A DNA stretch of 64,000 bases from positions 10,118,501 through 10,182,500 of the forward strand of contig OY756958.1 of NCBI GenBank assembly GCA_963580455.1, written 5' to 3'. The notes beneath the pieces were generated by a model. That model had not been told where the DNA came from. It made no database searches and saw only the letters and a list, made by a program, of their open reading frames with translations. Position 1 is the first letter of the stretch; each line of letters starts with the position of its first letter. This document shows, in pieces, positions 53,060-64,000 of the stretch. This DNA is from Euonymus europaeus (Eukaryota > Streptophyta > Magnoliopsida > Celastrales > Celastraceae). Made by a program: the position numbers and the translations under genes.

Positions 53060-53710
53060 GCTCGGTGTACACTTTTTATTGTTCTTCTATGTCATATTTT
53101 ACGAGTATATGCTTGCTGGATTATTTTGATGGAAAAACCGCAACTATCAATAAAAAATGGGCGAAACCGTTAAAAGCTACTTCATAGTGAGTTGAGCAAA
53201 TTCCTGACCATCAAAGTTGCTCGTTGTACACTTTTTATTGTTCTTCTACGTCAAATTTTACGAGTATAAGCTTCCTAGATTACTTCGATGCCAAAACCCC
53301 AACTTTCTATGACAAATGGACAAAACCGTTTAGAGCTCCTCCATAGAGTGAGTTGAGCAACTTCGGACTATCAAAGTTGCTAGGTGTACACTTTTTATTG
53401 TTCTTCTATGTCATATTTTACGAGTATATGCTTGCTGGATTATTTTGATGGAAAAACCGCAACTATCAATAAAAAATGGGCGAAACCCTTAAAAGCTACT
53501 TCATAGTGAGTTGAGCAAATTCCTGACCATCAAAGTTGCTCGGTGTACACTTCTTATTGTTATTCTATGTCAAATTTTACGAGTATAAGCTTCCTAGATT
53601 ATTTCGATGCCAAAACCCCAACCTTCTATGACAAATGGACAAAACCGTTTAAAGCTCCTTCATAGAGTGAGTTGAGCAAATTCGGACTATCAAAGTTGGT
53701 AGGTGTACAC
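53060..53710. repeat. 2-monomer repeat, about 320 bp, two copies
   Basis: A GATGGAAAAACCGCAAC unit with GGGCGAAACC and GTGAGTTGAGCAAATTCC alternates with a near-consensus unit: compare about 53,070-53,390 with 53,390-53,710. The second half contains CACTTCTTATTGTTATTC and CCCCAACCTTC (about 53,550-53,640), the marks of the first unit of the later 639-bp HOR. Confidence 0.74.
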
Positions 53711-54640
53711 TTTTTATTGTTCTTCTATGTCATATTTTACGAGTATATGCTTGCTGGATTATTTTGATGGCAAAACCCCAACTTTCTATGAGAAACGGAC
53801 AAAACTGTTTAAAGCTCCTCCATAGAGTCAGTTGAGCAACTTCGGACTATCAAAGTTGCTCGGTGTACACTTTTTATTGTTCTTCTATGTCAAATTTTAC
53901 GAGTATAAGCTTCCTAGAATATTTCGATGTGAAAACACCAACTTTACAAGACAAATCGACAAAAACGTTAAAAGCTCCTCCATAGAGAGAGTTGAGCAAC
54001 TTCTAATCATCAAAGTCGTTCGGTGTACACTTTTTATTGTTCTTCCACGTCAAATTTTATGAGTATATGCTTTGTGGATTATTTTGATGCCAAAACCCGA
54101 ACTTTCTATGACAAATGAATAAAAACATTAAAAGCACCTCCATAGAGAGAGTTGTGCAACTTCGGACTATCAAAATTGCTCGGTGTACACTTTTTATTGT
54201 TATTCTATGTCAAATTTTACGAGTCTAAGCTTCCTATATTTTTTCGATGCCAAAACCCCAACTTTCTATGACAAATGGACAAAAACTTTTGAAGTTACTC
54301 AATGGAGAAAGTTAAGCAACTTCAGAACATAAAAGTTGCTTGTTGTACACTTTTTATTGTTCTTCTATATCAAATTTTACGAGTATAAGCTTCCTAGATT
54401 ATTTCGATGCCAAAAACCTAACTTTCTATGAGAAAAAGAAAAAACCGTTTAAAGCTCCTCCATAGAGTGACTTGAGCAACTTCAGAATATCAAAGTTGCT
54501 CAGTGTACATTTTTTGTTGTTCTTTTATGTCAAATTTTACGAGTATAAGCTTCCTAGATTATGTAGATGCCAAAACCCCGACTTTCTATGACAAAAAGAA
54601 AAAACCGTTTAAAGCCCCTCCATAGAGTGAGTTGTGCAAC
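53711..54640. repeat. V-type cassette before the tetramer domain
   Basis: The last V-type unit of the window lies at about 53,929, followed by the usual TTTGTGG and AACTTTTGAAG units and by two units with AAAAAGAAAAAACCG. The group resembles 40,230-41,000 (offset 13,588 bp, then 13,746 bp), sharing CTTCCACGTC, CAATGGAGAAAG and GATTATGT. Confidence 0.75.
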
Positions 54641-55269
54641 TTTGGACCATAAGATTGCTCGGTGTACACTTTTTATTGTTCTTCTATGTCAAATTTTACG
54701 AGTATAAGCTTCCTAGATTATTTCGATGGCAAAACACCAACTATCAATGACAAATCGACAAAACCGTTAAAAGATACTCCATAGAGAGAGTTGAGCAACT
54801 TGGGACCATAAAAGTTGCTCGGTGTACACTTCTTATTGTTATTCTATGTCAAATTTTACGAGTATAAGCTTCCTAGATTATTTCGATGCCAAAACCCCAA
54901 CCTTCTATGACAAATGGACAAAACCGTTTAAAGCTCCTCCATATAGTGAGTTGAGCAACTTCGGACTATCAAAGTTTCTCGATGTACACATTTTATTGTT
55001 CTTCTATGTCGAATTTTACGAGTATAAGATTCCTAGATTATTTCGATTCCAAAACCCAACTTTCTATGACAAATGGACAAAACCGTTTAAAGCTACTCCA
55101 TAGAGAGAGTTGAGCAACTTCGGACCATAAAAGTTGCTCGGTGTACACTTTTTATTGTTCTTCTATCTCAAATTTTACGACTATAAGCATCCTAGATTAT
55201 TTCGATGCCAAAACCACAACTTTCTATGACACATGGACAAAAACGTTAAAAGCTCCTCCACAGAGAGAG

Positions 55270-58180
55270 TTGTGCAACTTCGGACTATCAAAGTTGCTCG
55301 GTGTACACTTTTTATTGTTATTCTATGTCAAATTTTATGAATATAAGCTTCCTAGATTATTTCGATGCCAAAACACCAACTATCAATGACAAATCGACAA
55401 AACCGTTAAAAGCTACTCCACAGAGAGAGTTGAGCAACTTGGGACCATAAAAGTTGCTCGGTGTACACTTCTTATTGTTATTCTATGTCAAATTTTACGA
55501 GTATAAGCTTCCTAGATTATTTCGATGCCAAAACCCCAACCTTCTATGACAAATGGACAAAACCGTTTAATGCTCCTCCATATAGTGAGTTGAGCAACTT
55601 CGGACTATCAAAGTTTCTCGGTGTACACATTTTATTGTTCTTCTATGTCGAATTTTACGAGTATAAGCTTCCTAGATTATTTCGATTCCAAAACCCATCT
55701 TTCTATGACAAATGGAAAAAACAATTTAAAGCTACTCCATAGAGAGAGTTGAGCAACTTCGGACCATAAAAGTTGCTCGGTGTACACTTTTTATTGTTCT
55801 TCTATGTCAAATTTTACGACTATAAGCATCCTAGATTATTTCGATGCCAAAACCACAACTTTCTATGACACATGGACAAAAACGTTAAAAGCTCCTTCAT
55901 AGAGAGAGTTGTGCAACTTCGGACTATAAAAGTTGCTCGGTGTACACTTTTTATTGTTCTTCTATGTCAAATTTTACGAGTATAAGCTTCCTAGATTATT
56001 TCGATGGCAAAACACCAACTATCAATGAGAAATCTACAAAACCGTTAAAAGCTACTCCATAGAGAGAGTTGAGCAACTTGGGACCATAAAAGTTGCTCGG
56101 TGTACACTTCTTATTGTTATTCTATGTCAAATTTTACGAGTATAAGCTTCCTAGATTATTTCGATGCCAAAACCCCAACCTTCTATGACAAATGGACAAA
56201 ACCGTTTAAAGCTCCTCCATATAGTGAGTTGAGCAACTTCGGACTATCAAAGTTTCTCGGTATACACATTTTATTGTTCTTCTATGTCGAATTTTACGAG
56301 TATAAGCTTCCTAGATTATTTCGATGCCAAAACCCCAACCTTCTATGACAAATGGACAAAACCGTTTAAAGCTTCTCCATATAGTGAGTTGAGCAACTTC
56401 GGACTATCAAAGTTTCTCGGTGTACACATTTTATTGTTCTTCTATGTCGAATTTTACGAGTATAAGCTTCCTAGATTATTTCGATTCCAAAACCCAACTT
56501 TCTATGACAAATGGACAAAACCGTTTAAAGCTACTCCATAGAGAGAGTTGAGCAACTTCGGACCATAAAAGTTGCTCGGTGTACACTTTTTATTGTTCTT
56601 CTATGTCAAATTTTACGACTATAAGCATCCTAGATTATTTCGATGCCAAAACCACAATTTTCTATGACACATGGACAAAAACGTTAAAAGCTCCTCCATA
56701 GAGAGAGTTGTGCAACTTCGGACTATCAAAGTTGCTCGGTGTACACTTTTTATTGTTATTCTATGTCAAATTTTATGAATATAAGCTTCCTAGATTATTT
56801 CGATGCCAAAACACCAACTATCAATGACAAATCGACAAAACCGTTAAAAGCTACTCCACAGAGAGAGTTGAGCAACTTGGGACCATAAAAGTTGCTCGGT
56901 GTACACTTCTTATTGTTATTCTATGTCAAATTTTACGAGTATAAGCTTCCTAGATTATTTCGATGCCAAAACCCCAACCTTCTATGACAAATGGACAAAA
57001 CCGTTTAATGCTCCTCCATATAGTGAGTTGAGCAACTTCGGACTATCAAAGTTTCTCGGTGTACACATTTTATTGTTCTTCTATGTCGAATTTTACGAGT
57101 ATAAGCTTCCTAGATTATTTCGATTCCAAAACCCATCTTTCTATGACAAATGGAAAAAACAATTTAAAGCTACTCCATAGAGAGAGTTGAGCAACTTCGG
57201 ACCATAAAAGTTGCTCGGTGTACACTTTTTATTGTTCTTCTATGTCAAATTTTACGACTATAAGCATCCTAGATTATTTCGATGCCAAAACCACAACTTT
57301 CTATGACACATGGACAAAAACGTTAAAAGCTCCTTCATAGAGAGAGTTGTGCAACTTCGGACTATAAAAGTTGCTCGGTGTACACTTTTTATTGTTCTTC
57401 TATGTCAAATTTTACGAGTATAAGCTTCCTAGATTATTTCGATGGCAAAACACCAACTATCAATGAGAAATCTACAAAACCGTTAAAAGCTACTCCATAG
57501 AGAGAGTTGAGCAACTTGGGACCATAAAAGTTGCTCGGTGTACACTTCTTATTGTTATTCTATGTCAAATTTTACGAGTATAAGCTTCCTAGATTATTTC
57601 GATGCCAAAACCCCAACCTTCTATGACAAATGGACAAAACCGTTTAAAGCTCCTCCATATAGTGAGTTGAGCAACTTCGGACTATCAAAGTTTCTCGGTA
57701 TACACATTTTATTGTTCTTCTATGTCGAATTTTACGAGTATAAGCTTCCTAGATTATTTCGATGCCAAAACCCCAACCTTCTATGACAAATGGACAAAAC
57801 CGTTTAAAGCTTCTCCATATAGTGAGTTGAGCAACTTCGGACTATCAAAGTTTCTCGGTGTACACATTTTATTGTTCTTCTATGTCGAATTTTACGAGTA
57901 TAAGCTTCCTAGATTATTTCGATTCCAAAACCCAACTTTCTATGACAAATGGACAAAACCGTTTAAAGCTACTCCATAGAGAGAGTTGAGCAACTTCGGA
58001 CCATAAAAGTTGCTCGGTGTACACTTTTTATTGTTCTTCTATGTCAAATTTTACGACTATAAGCATCCTAGATTATTTCGATGCCAAAACCACAATTTTC
58101 TATGACACATGGACAAAAACGTTAAAAGCTCCTCCATAGAGAGAGTTGTGCAACTTCGGACTATCAAAGTTGCTCGGTGT
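55270..58180. repeat. 1438-bp (9-monomer) tandem duplication inside the tetramer domain
   Basis: About 55,280-56,717 is repeated at 56,718-58,155 with no difference that I could see on spot checks, including rare marks such as AAACCCATCTTTC, TGAGAAATCTAC, TCGGTATACAC and CACAATTTTC. Each copy is two tetramers plus one extra a-type unit. The copies part at about 58,190. This is the most recent-looking duplication in the window. Confidence 0.86.
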
Positions 58181-61100
58181 ACACTTTTTATTGTTCTTTT
58201 ATGTCAAATTTTACGAGTATAAGCTTCCTAGATTATTTCGATGGCAAAACACCAACTATCAATGACAAATCGACAAAACCGTTAAAAGCTACTCCATAGA
58301 GAGAGTTGAGCAACTTGGGACCATAAAAGTTGCTCGGTGTACACTTCTTATTGTTATTCTATGTTAAATTTTACGAGTATAAGCTTCCTAGATTATTTCG
58401 ATGCCAAAACCCAAACCTTCTATGACAAATGGACAAAACCGTTTAAAGCTTCTCCATGTAGTGAGTTGAGCAACTTCGGACTATCAAGGTTTCTCGGTGT
58501 ACACATTTTATTGTTTTTCTATGTCGAATTTTATGAGTATAAGCTTCCTAGATTATTTCGATTCCAAAACCCAACTTTCTATGACAAATGGACAAAACCG
58601 TTTAAAGCTACTCCATAGAGAGAGTTGAGCAACTTCGGACCATAAAAGTTGCTCGTTGTACACTTTTTATTGTTCTTCTATGTCAAATTTTACGACTATA
58701 AGCATCCTAGATTATTTCGATGCCAAAACCACAACTTTCTATGACACATGGACAAAAACGTTAAAAGCTCCTCCATAGAGAGAGTTGTGCAACTTCGGAC
58801 TATCAAAGTTGCTCGGTGTACACTTTTTATTGTTATTCTATGTCAAATTTTATGAATATAAGCTTCCTAGATTATTTCGATGCCAAAACACCAACTATCA
58901 ATGACAAATCGACAAAACCGTTAAAAGCTACTCCATAGAGAGAGTTGAGCAACTTGGAACCATAAAAGTTGCTCGGTGTACACTTCTTATTGTTATTCTA
59001 TGTCAAATTTTAGGAGTATAAGCTTCCTAGATTATTTCGATGCCAAAACCCCAACCTTCTATGACAAATGGACAAAACCGTTTAAAGCTCCTCCATATAG
59101 TGAGTTGAGCAACTTCGGACTATCAAAGTTTCTCGGTATACACATTTTATTGTTTTTCTATCTCGAATTTTACGAGTATAAGCTTCCTAGATTATTTCGA
59201 TTCCAAAACCCAACTTTCTATGACAAATGGACAAAATCGTTTAAAGCTACTCCATAGAGAGAGTTGAGCAACTTCGGACCATAAAAGTTGCTCGGTGTAC
59301 ACTTTTTATTGTTCTTCTATGTCGAATTTTACGACTATAAGCATCCTAGATTATTTCGATGCCAAAACCACAACTTTCTATGACACTTGGACAAAAACGT
59401 TAAAAGCTCCTCCATAGAGAGAGTTGAGCAACTTCGGACTATCAAAGTTGCTCGGCGTACACTTTTTATTGTTCTTCTATGTCAAATTTTACAAGTATAA
59501 GCTTCCTAGATTATTTCGATGGGAAAACACCAACTATCAATGACAAATCGACAAAACCGTTAAAAGCTACTCCATAGAGAGAGTTGAGCAACTTGGGACC
59601 ATAAAAGTTGCTCGGTGTACATTTCTTATTGTTATTCTATGTCAAATTCTACGAGTATAAGCTTCCTAGATTATTTCGATGCCAAAACCCCAACCTTCTA
59701 TGACAAATGGACAAAACCGTTTAAAGCTTCTCCATATAGTGAGTTGAGCAACTTCGGACTATCAAAGTTTCTCGGTGTACACATTTTATTGTTCTTCTAT
59801 GTCGAATTTTACGAGTATAAGCTTCCTAGATTATTTCGATTCCAAAACCCAACTTTCTATGACAAATGGACAAAACCGTTTAAAGCTACTCCATAGAGAG
59901 AGTTGAGCAACTTCGGACCATAAAAGTTGCTCGGTGTACACTTTTTATTGTTCTTCTATGTCAAATTTTACGACTATAAGCATCCTAGATTATTTCGATG
60001 CCAAAACCACAACTTTCTATGACACATAGACAAAAACGTTAAAAGCTCCTCCATAGAGAGAGTTGTGCAACTTCGGACTATCAAAGTTGCTCGGTGTACA
60101 CTTTTTATTGTTATTCTATGTCAAATTTTATGAATATAAGCTTCCTAGATTATTTCGATGCGAAAACACCAACTATCAATGACAAATCGACAAAACCGTT
60201 AAAAGCTACTCCATAGAGAGAGTTGAGCAACTTGGGACCATAAAAGTTGCTCGGTGTACACTTCTTATTGTTATTCTATGTCAAATTTTACGAGTATAAG
60301 CTTCCTAGATTATTTCGATGCCAAAACCCCAACCTTCTATGACAAATGGACAAAACCGTTTAAAGTTCCTCCATATAGTGAGTTGAGCAACTTCGGACTA
60401 TCAAAGTTGCTCGGTATACACATTTTATTGTTCATCTATGTCGAATTTTATGAGTATAAGCTTCCTAGATTATTTCGATTCCAAAACCCAACTTTCTATG
60501 ACAAATGGACAAAACCGTTTAAAGCTACTCCATAGGGAGAGTTGAGCAACTTCGGACCATAAAAGTTGCTCGGTGTACACTTTTTATTGTTCTTCTATGT
60601 CAAATTTTACGACTATAGGCTTCCTAGATTATTTCGATGCCCAAACCACAACTTTCTATGACACATGGACAAAAACGTTAAAAGCTCCTCCAAAGAGAGA
60701 GTTGTGCAACTTCGGACTATCAAAGTTGCTCGGTGTACACTTTTTATTGTTCTTCTATGTCAAATTTTACAAGTATAAGCTTCCTAGATTATTTCTATGG
60801 CAAAACACCAACTATCAATGACAAATCGATAAAACCGTTAAAAGCTACTCCATAGAGAGAGTTGAGCAACTTGGGACCATAAAAGTTGCTCGGTGTACCC
60901 TTCTTATTGTTATTCTATGTCAAATTATATGAGTATAAGCTTCCTAGATTATTTTGATGCCAAAACCCCAACCTTCTATGACAAATGGACAAAACCGTTT
61001 AAAGCTCCTCCATATAGTGAGTTGAGCAACATCGGACTATCAAAGTTTCTCGGTGTACACAATTTATTGTTCTTCTATGTCGAATTTTACGAGTATAAGC

Positions 61101-64000
61101 TTCCTAGATTATTTCGATTCGAAAACCCAACTTTCTATGACAAATGGACAAAACCGTTTAACGCTACTCCATAGAGAGAGTTGAGCAACTTCGGACCATA
61201 GAAGTTGCTCGGTGTACAGTTTTTATTGTTCTTCTATGTCAAATTTTACGACTATAAGCATCCTAGATTTTTTCGATGCCAAAACCACATTTTTCTATGA
61301 CACATGGACAAAAACGTTAAAAGCTCCTCCATAGAGAGAGTTGTGCAACTTCGGACTATCAAAGTTGCCCGATGTACACATTTTATTGTTATTCTATGTC
61401 AACTTTTATGAATATAAGCTTCCTAGATTATTTCGATGCAAAATCCCAACTTTCTATGACAAATGGACAAAACCGTTTAAAGCTCCTTCATAGAGTGAGT
61501 TGTGCAACTCCAGACCATCAAAGTTGCTCGTTGTACACTTTTTATTGTTCTTCTACGTCAAATTTTACGAGTATAAGCTTCCTAGATTATTTCGATGCAA
61601 AACCCCAACTTTCTATGACAAATGGACAAAAACGTTTAACGCTACTCCATAGAGAGAGTTGAGCAACTTCGGACAATAAAAGTTGCTCGGTGTACACTTT
61701 TTATTGTTCTTCTATGTCAAATTTTACGACTATAAGCATCCTAGATTATTTCGATGCCAAAACCACAACTTTCTATGACACATGGACAAAAACGTTAAAA
61801 GCTCCTCCAAAGAGAGAGTTGTGCAACTTCGGACTATCAAAGTTGGTCGGTGTACACTTTTTATTGTTCTTCTATGTCAAATTTTACGAGTATAAGCTTC
61901 CTAGATTATTTCTATGGCAAAACACCAACTATCAATGAAAAATCGACAAAACCGTTAAAAGCTACTCCATAGAGAGAGTTGAGCAACTTCGGATCATAAA
62001 AGTTGCTCGGTGTACACTTTTTATTGTTCTTCTATGTTAAATTTTACGACTATAAGCATCCTAGATTATTTCGATGCCAAAACCACAATTTTCTATGACA
62101 CATGGACAAAAACGTTAAAAGCTCCTCCATAGAGAGAGTTGTGCAACTTCGGACTATCAAAGTTGCTCGGTGTACACTTTTTATTGTTCTTTTATGTCAA
62201 ATTTTACGAGTATAAGCTTCCTAGATTATTTCGATGGCAAAACACCAACTATCAATGACAAATCGACAAAACCGTTAAAAGCTACTCCATAGAGAGAGTT
62301 GAGCAACTTGGGACCATAAAAGTTGCTCGGTGTACACTTCTTATTGTTATTCTATGTCAAATTTTACGAGTATAAGCTTCCTAGATTATTTTGATGCCAA
62401 AACCCCAACCTTCTATGACAAATGGACAAAACCGTTTAAAGCTTCTCCATGTAGTGAGTTGAGCAACTTCGGACTATCAAGGTTTCTCGGTGTACACATT
62501 TTATTGTTCTTCTATGTCGAATTTTACGAGTATAAGCTTCCTAGATTATTTCGATTCCAAAACCCAACTTTCTATGACAAATGGACAAAACCGTTTAAAG
62601 CTACTCCATAGAGAGAGTTGAGCGACTTCGGACCATAAAAGTTGCTCGTTGTACACTTTTTATTGTTCTTCTATGTCAAATTTTACGACTATAAGCATCC
62701 TAGATTATTTCGATGCCAAAACCACAACTTTCTATGACACATGGACAAAAACGTTAAAAGCTCCTCCATAGAGAGAGTTGTGCAACTTCGGACTATCAAA
62801 GTTGCTCGGTGTACACTTTTTATTGTTATTCTATGTCAAATTTTATGAATATAAGCTTCCTAGATTATTTCGATGCCAAAACACCAACTATCAATGACAA
62901 ATCGACAAAACCGTTAAAAGCTACTCCATAGAGAGAGTTGAGCAACTTGGAACTATAAAAGTTGCTCGGTGTACACTTCTTATTGTTATTCTATGTCAAA
63001 TTTTAGGAGTATAAGCTTCCTAGATTATTTCGATGCCAAAACCCCAACCTTCTATGACAAATGGACAAAACCGTTTAAAGCTCCTCCATATAGTGAGTTG
63101 AGTAACTTCGGACTATCAAAGTTTCTCGGTATACACATTTTATTGTTTTTCTATCTCGAATTTTACGAGTATAAGCTTCCTAGATTATTTCGATTCCAAA
63201 ACCCAACTTTCTATGACAAATGGACAAAATCGTTTAAAGCTACTCCATAGAGAGAGTTGAGCAACTTCGGACCATAAACGTTGCTCGGTGTACACTTTTT
63301 ATTGTTCTTCTATGTCGAATTTTACGACTATAAGCATCCTAGATTATTTCGATGCCAAAACCACAACTTTCTATGACACTTGGACAAAAACGTTAAAAGC
63401 TCCTCCATAGAGAGAGTTGAGCAACTTCGGACTATCAAAGTTGCTCGGCGTACACTTTTTATTGTTCTTCTATGTCAAATTTTACAAGTATAAGCTTCCT
63501 AGATTATTTCGATGGGAAAACACCAACTATCAATGACAAATCGACAAAACCGTTAAAAGCTACTCCATAGAGAGAGTTGAGCAACTTGGGACCATAAAAG
63601 TTGCTCGGTGTACATTTCTTATTGTTATTCTATGTCAAATTTTACGAGTATAAGCTTCCTAGATTATTTCGATGCCAAAACCCCAACCTTCTATGACAAA
63701 TGGACAAAACCGTTTAAAGCTTCTCCATATAGTGAGTTGAGCAACTTCGGACTATCAAAGTTTCTCGGTGTACACATTTTATTGTTCTTCTATGTCGAAT
63801 TTTACGAGTATAAGCTTCCTAGATTATTTCGATTCCAAAACCCAACTTTCTATGACAAATGGACAAAACCGTTTAAAGCTACTCCATAGAGAGAGTTGAG
63901 CAACTTCGGACCATAAAAGTTGCTCGGTGTACACTTTTTATTGTTCTTCTATGTCAAATTTTACGACTATAAGCATCCTAGATTATTTCGATGCCAAAAT
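57980..64000. repeat. 3993-bp (25-monomer) duplication inside the tetramer domain
   Basis: About 57,980-60,007 matches 61,973-64,000 at an offset of 3993 bp and probably continues past the window edge. I noticed about ten substitutions, for example CCAAAACCCAAACC near 58,401 against CCAAAACCCCAACC near 62,394, and GAGCAAC near 58,625 against GAGCGAC near 62,618. Confidence 0.84.
61400..61690. repeat. Foreign monomer pair within the tetramer domain
   Basis: Between two regular tetramer blocks, units near 61,430-61,660 carry GATGCAAAATCCC and GATGCAAAACCCC, CTCCTTCATAGAGTGAG, GCAACTCCAGACCATC and GTTGTACAC with TTCTACGTC. These marks belong to units of 14-52 kb, not to types a-d. The block breaks the 639-bp rhythm and looks like gene conversion or an exchange with another domain. 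Confidence 0.68.

Larger units (their letters stand above)
1..64000. repeat. Tandem satellite array, 160-bp monomer, about 400 copies
   Basis: Every line of the window can be read as copies of one unit of about 160 bp (159-161 bp for most), joined head to tail in one direction. Landmarks that return in almost every unit are AAGCTT, TTATTTCGATG, CAACTTTCTATGAC, CCATAGAG, GTTGCTCGGTGTACAC and TGTCAAATTTTACGAG. I found no inverted unit, no transposon insertion, no gap and no unrelated spacer. Satellites with nucleosome-sized units and higher-order structure are typical of eukaryotic centromeres and pericentromeres. That role here is inferred from form only; nothing in the sequence proves kinetochore binding. 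The species is not identifiable from what I recognise. Confidence 0.98.
54640..64000. repeat. 4-monomer HOR, 639 bp, about 13 regular copies
   Basis: The four unit types in order are: (a) CACTTCTTATTGTTATTC with CCCCAACCTTC; (b) GTTTCTCGG, ACACATTTTATTG, TGTCGAATTTTACG and GATTCCAAAACCCAAC (one base short, 159 bp); (c) ACGACTATAAGCATCC with CCACAACTTTC and GACACATGG; (d) AACACCAACTATCAATGAC with GAGCAACTTGGGACCATAAAAG. Type a starts near 54,822, 55,461, 56,100, 56,899, 57,538, 58,337, 58,976, 59,615, 60,254, 60,893, 62,330, 62,969 and 63,608, that is 639 bp apart with exceptions of 799 bp (one extra unit) and 1437 bp. Type c has AAGCATCC and so lacks the HindIII site. The domain runs off the right edge. 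Confidence 0.93.

Noticed and set aside
1..64000. CRISPR-like regular repeats
   Set aside because: Units are about 160 bp with no unique spacers between short repeats; the whole unit is repeated.
1..64000. Naming the species or a known satellite family
   Set aside because: The consensus does not match the Arabidopsis 178-bp or rice CentO satellites as I know them. A database search of the 160-bp consensus would decide it, and I could not run one.

Overview
The whole 64 kb window is one uninterrupted head-to-tail tandem satellite array. The unit is about 160 bp, AT-rich, and present in roughly 400 copies, all in the same orientation. I found no genuine protein gene, RNA gene, transposable element, CRISPR array or non-satellite island. 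The many open frames of 60-146 codons fall at the same monomer positions again and again and are by-products of the repeat. An array of this kind (nucleosome-sized monomer, higher-order repeats, no genes for 64 kb) is what eukaryotic centromeres or pericentromeres look like. Monomer length and composition fit a plant best, but I do not recognise the monomer and cannot name the organism.

The consensus monomer, taken from its single HindIII site (AAGCTT), is exactly 160 bp. It contains a perfect 9-bp inverted repeat (GAGCAACTT, 10-nt spacer, AAGTTGCTC), an 8-bp palindrome (GTGTACAC), a 13-bp motif present twice (TTCTATGWCAAAT, 99 bp apart), and A/T tracts often about 21 bp apart. I see no CENP-B box.

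The array is a mosaic of higher-order repeat (HOR) domains. Left to right: an 11-monomer HOR (1765 bp, three copies, about 1,250-6,575) built from a private monomer subfamily that fades out by about 10,040; a degenerate region with 8-mer and 6-mer periods (8,560-12,480); a 16-monomer HOR (2553 bp, 13,785-18,890) with shortened later copies to 21,400; a 6-monomer duplication (958 bp, 22,040-23,995); a copy of 20.0-21.1 kb pasted at 25.4-26.6 kb; a 17-monomer HOR (2721 bp, 26,680-31,556); a very homogeneous 14-monomer HOR (2240 bp, almost three copies, 31,830-38,433); a mixed stretch; a 22-monomer duplication (3514 bp, 42,561-49,425); dimer and trimer arrays (50.0-53.7 kb); and a 4-monomer HOR (639 bp) from about 54,640 to the end, itself rearranged into 1438-bp and 3993-bp duplications.

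Although HOR lengths differ, the same succession of monomer types recurs from 10 to 54 kb, centred on a diagnostic monomer carrying TTTACAAG. This suggests the domains derive from one ancestral multimer by in-register unequal exchange or replication slippage. Much of the variation lies at CpG sites and looks like deamination of methylated cytosine. All domain boundaries and copy comparisons were made by eye and are good to about 20-50 bp; percent identities were not computed.
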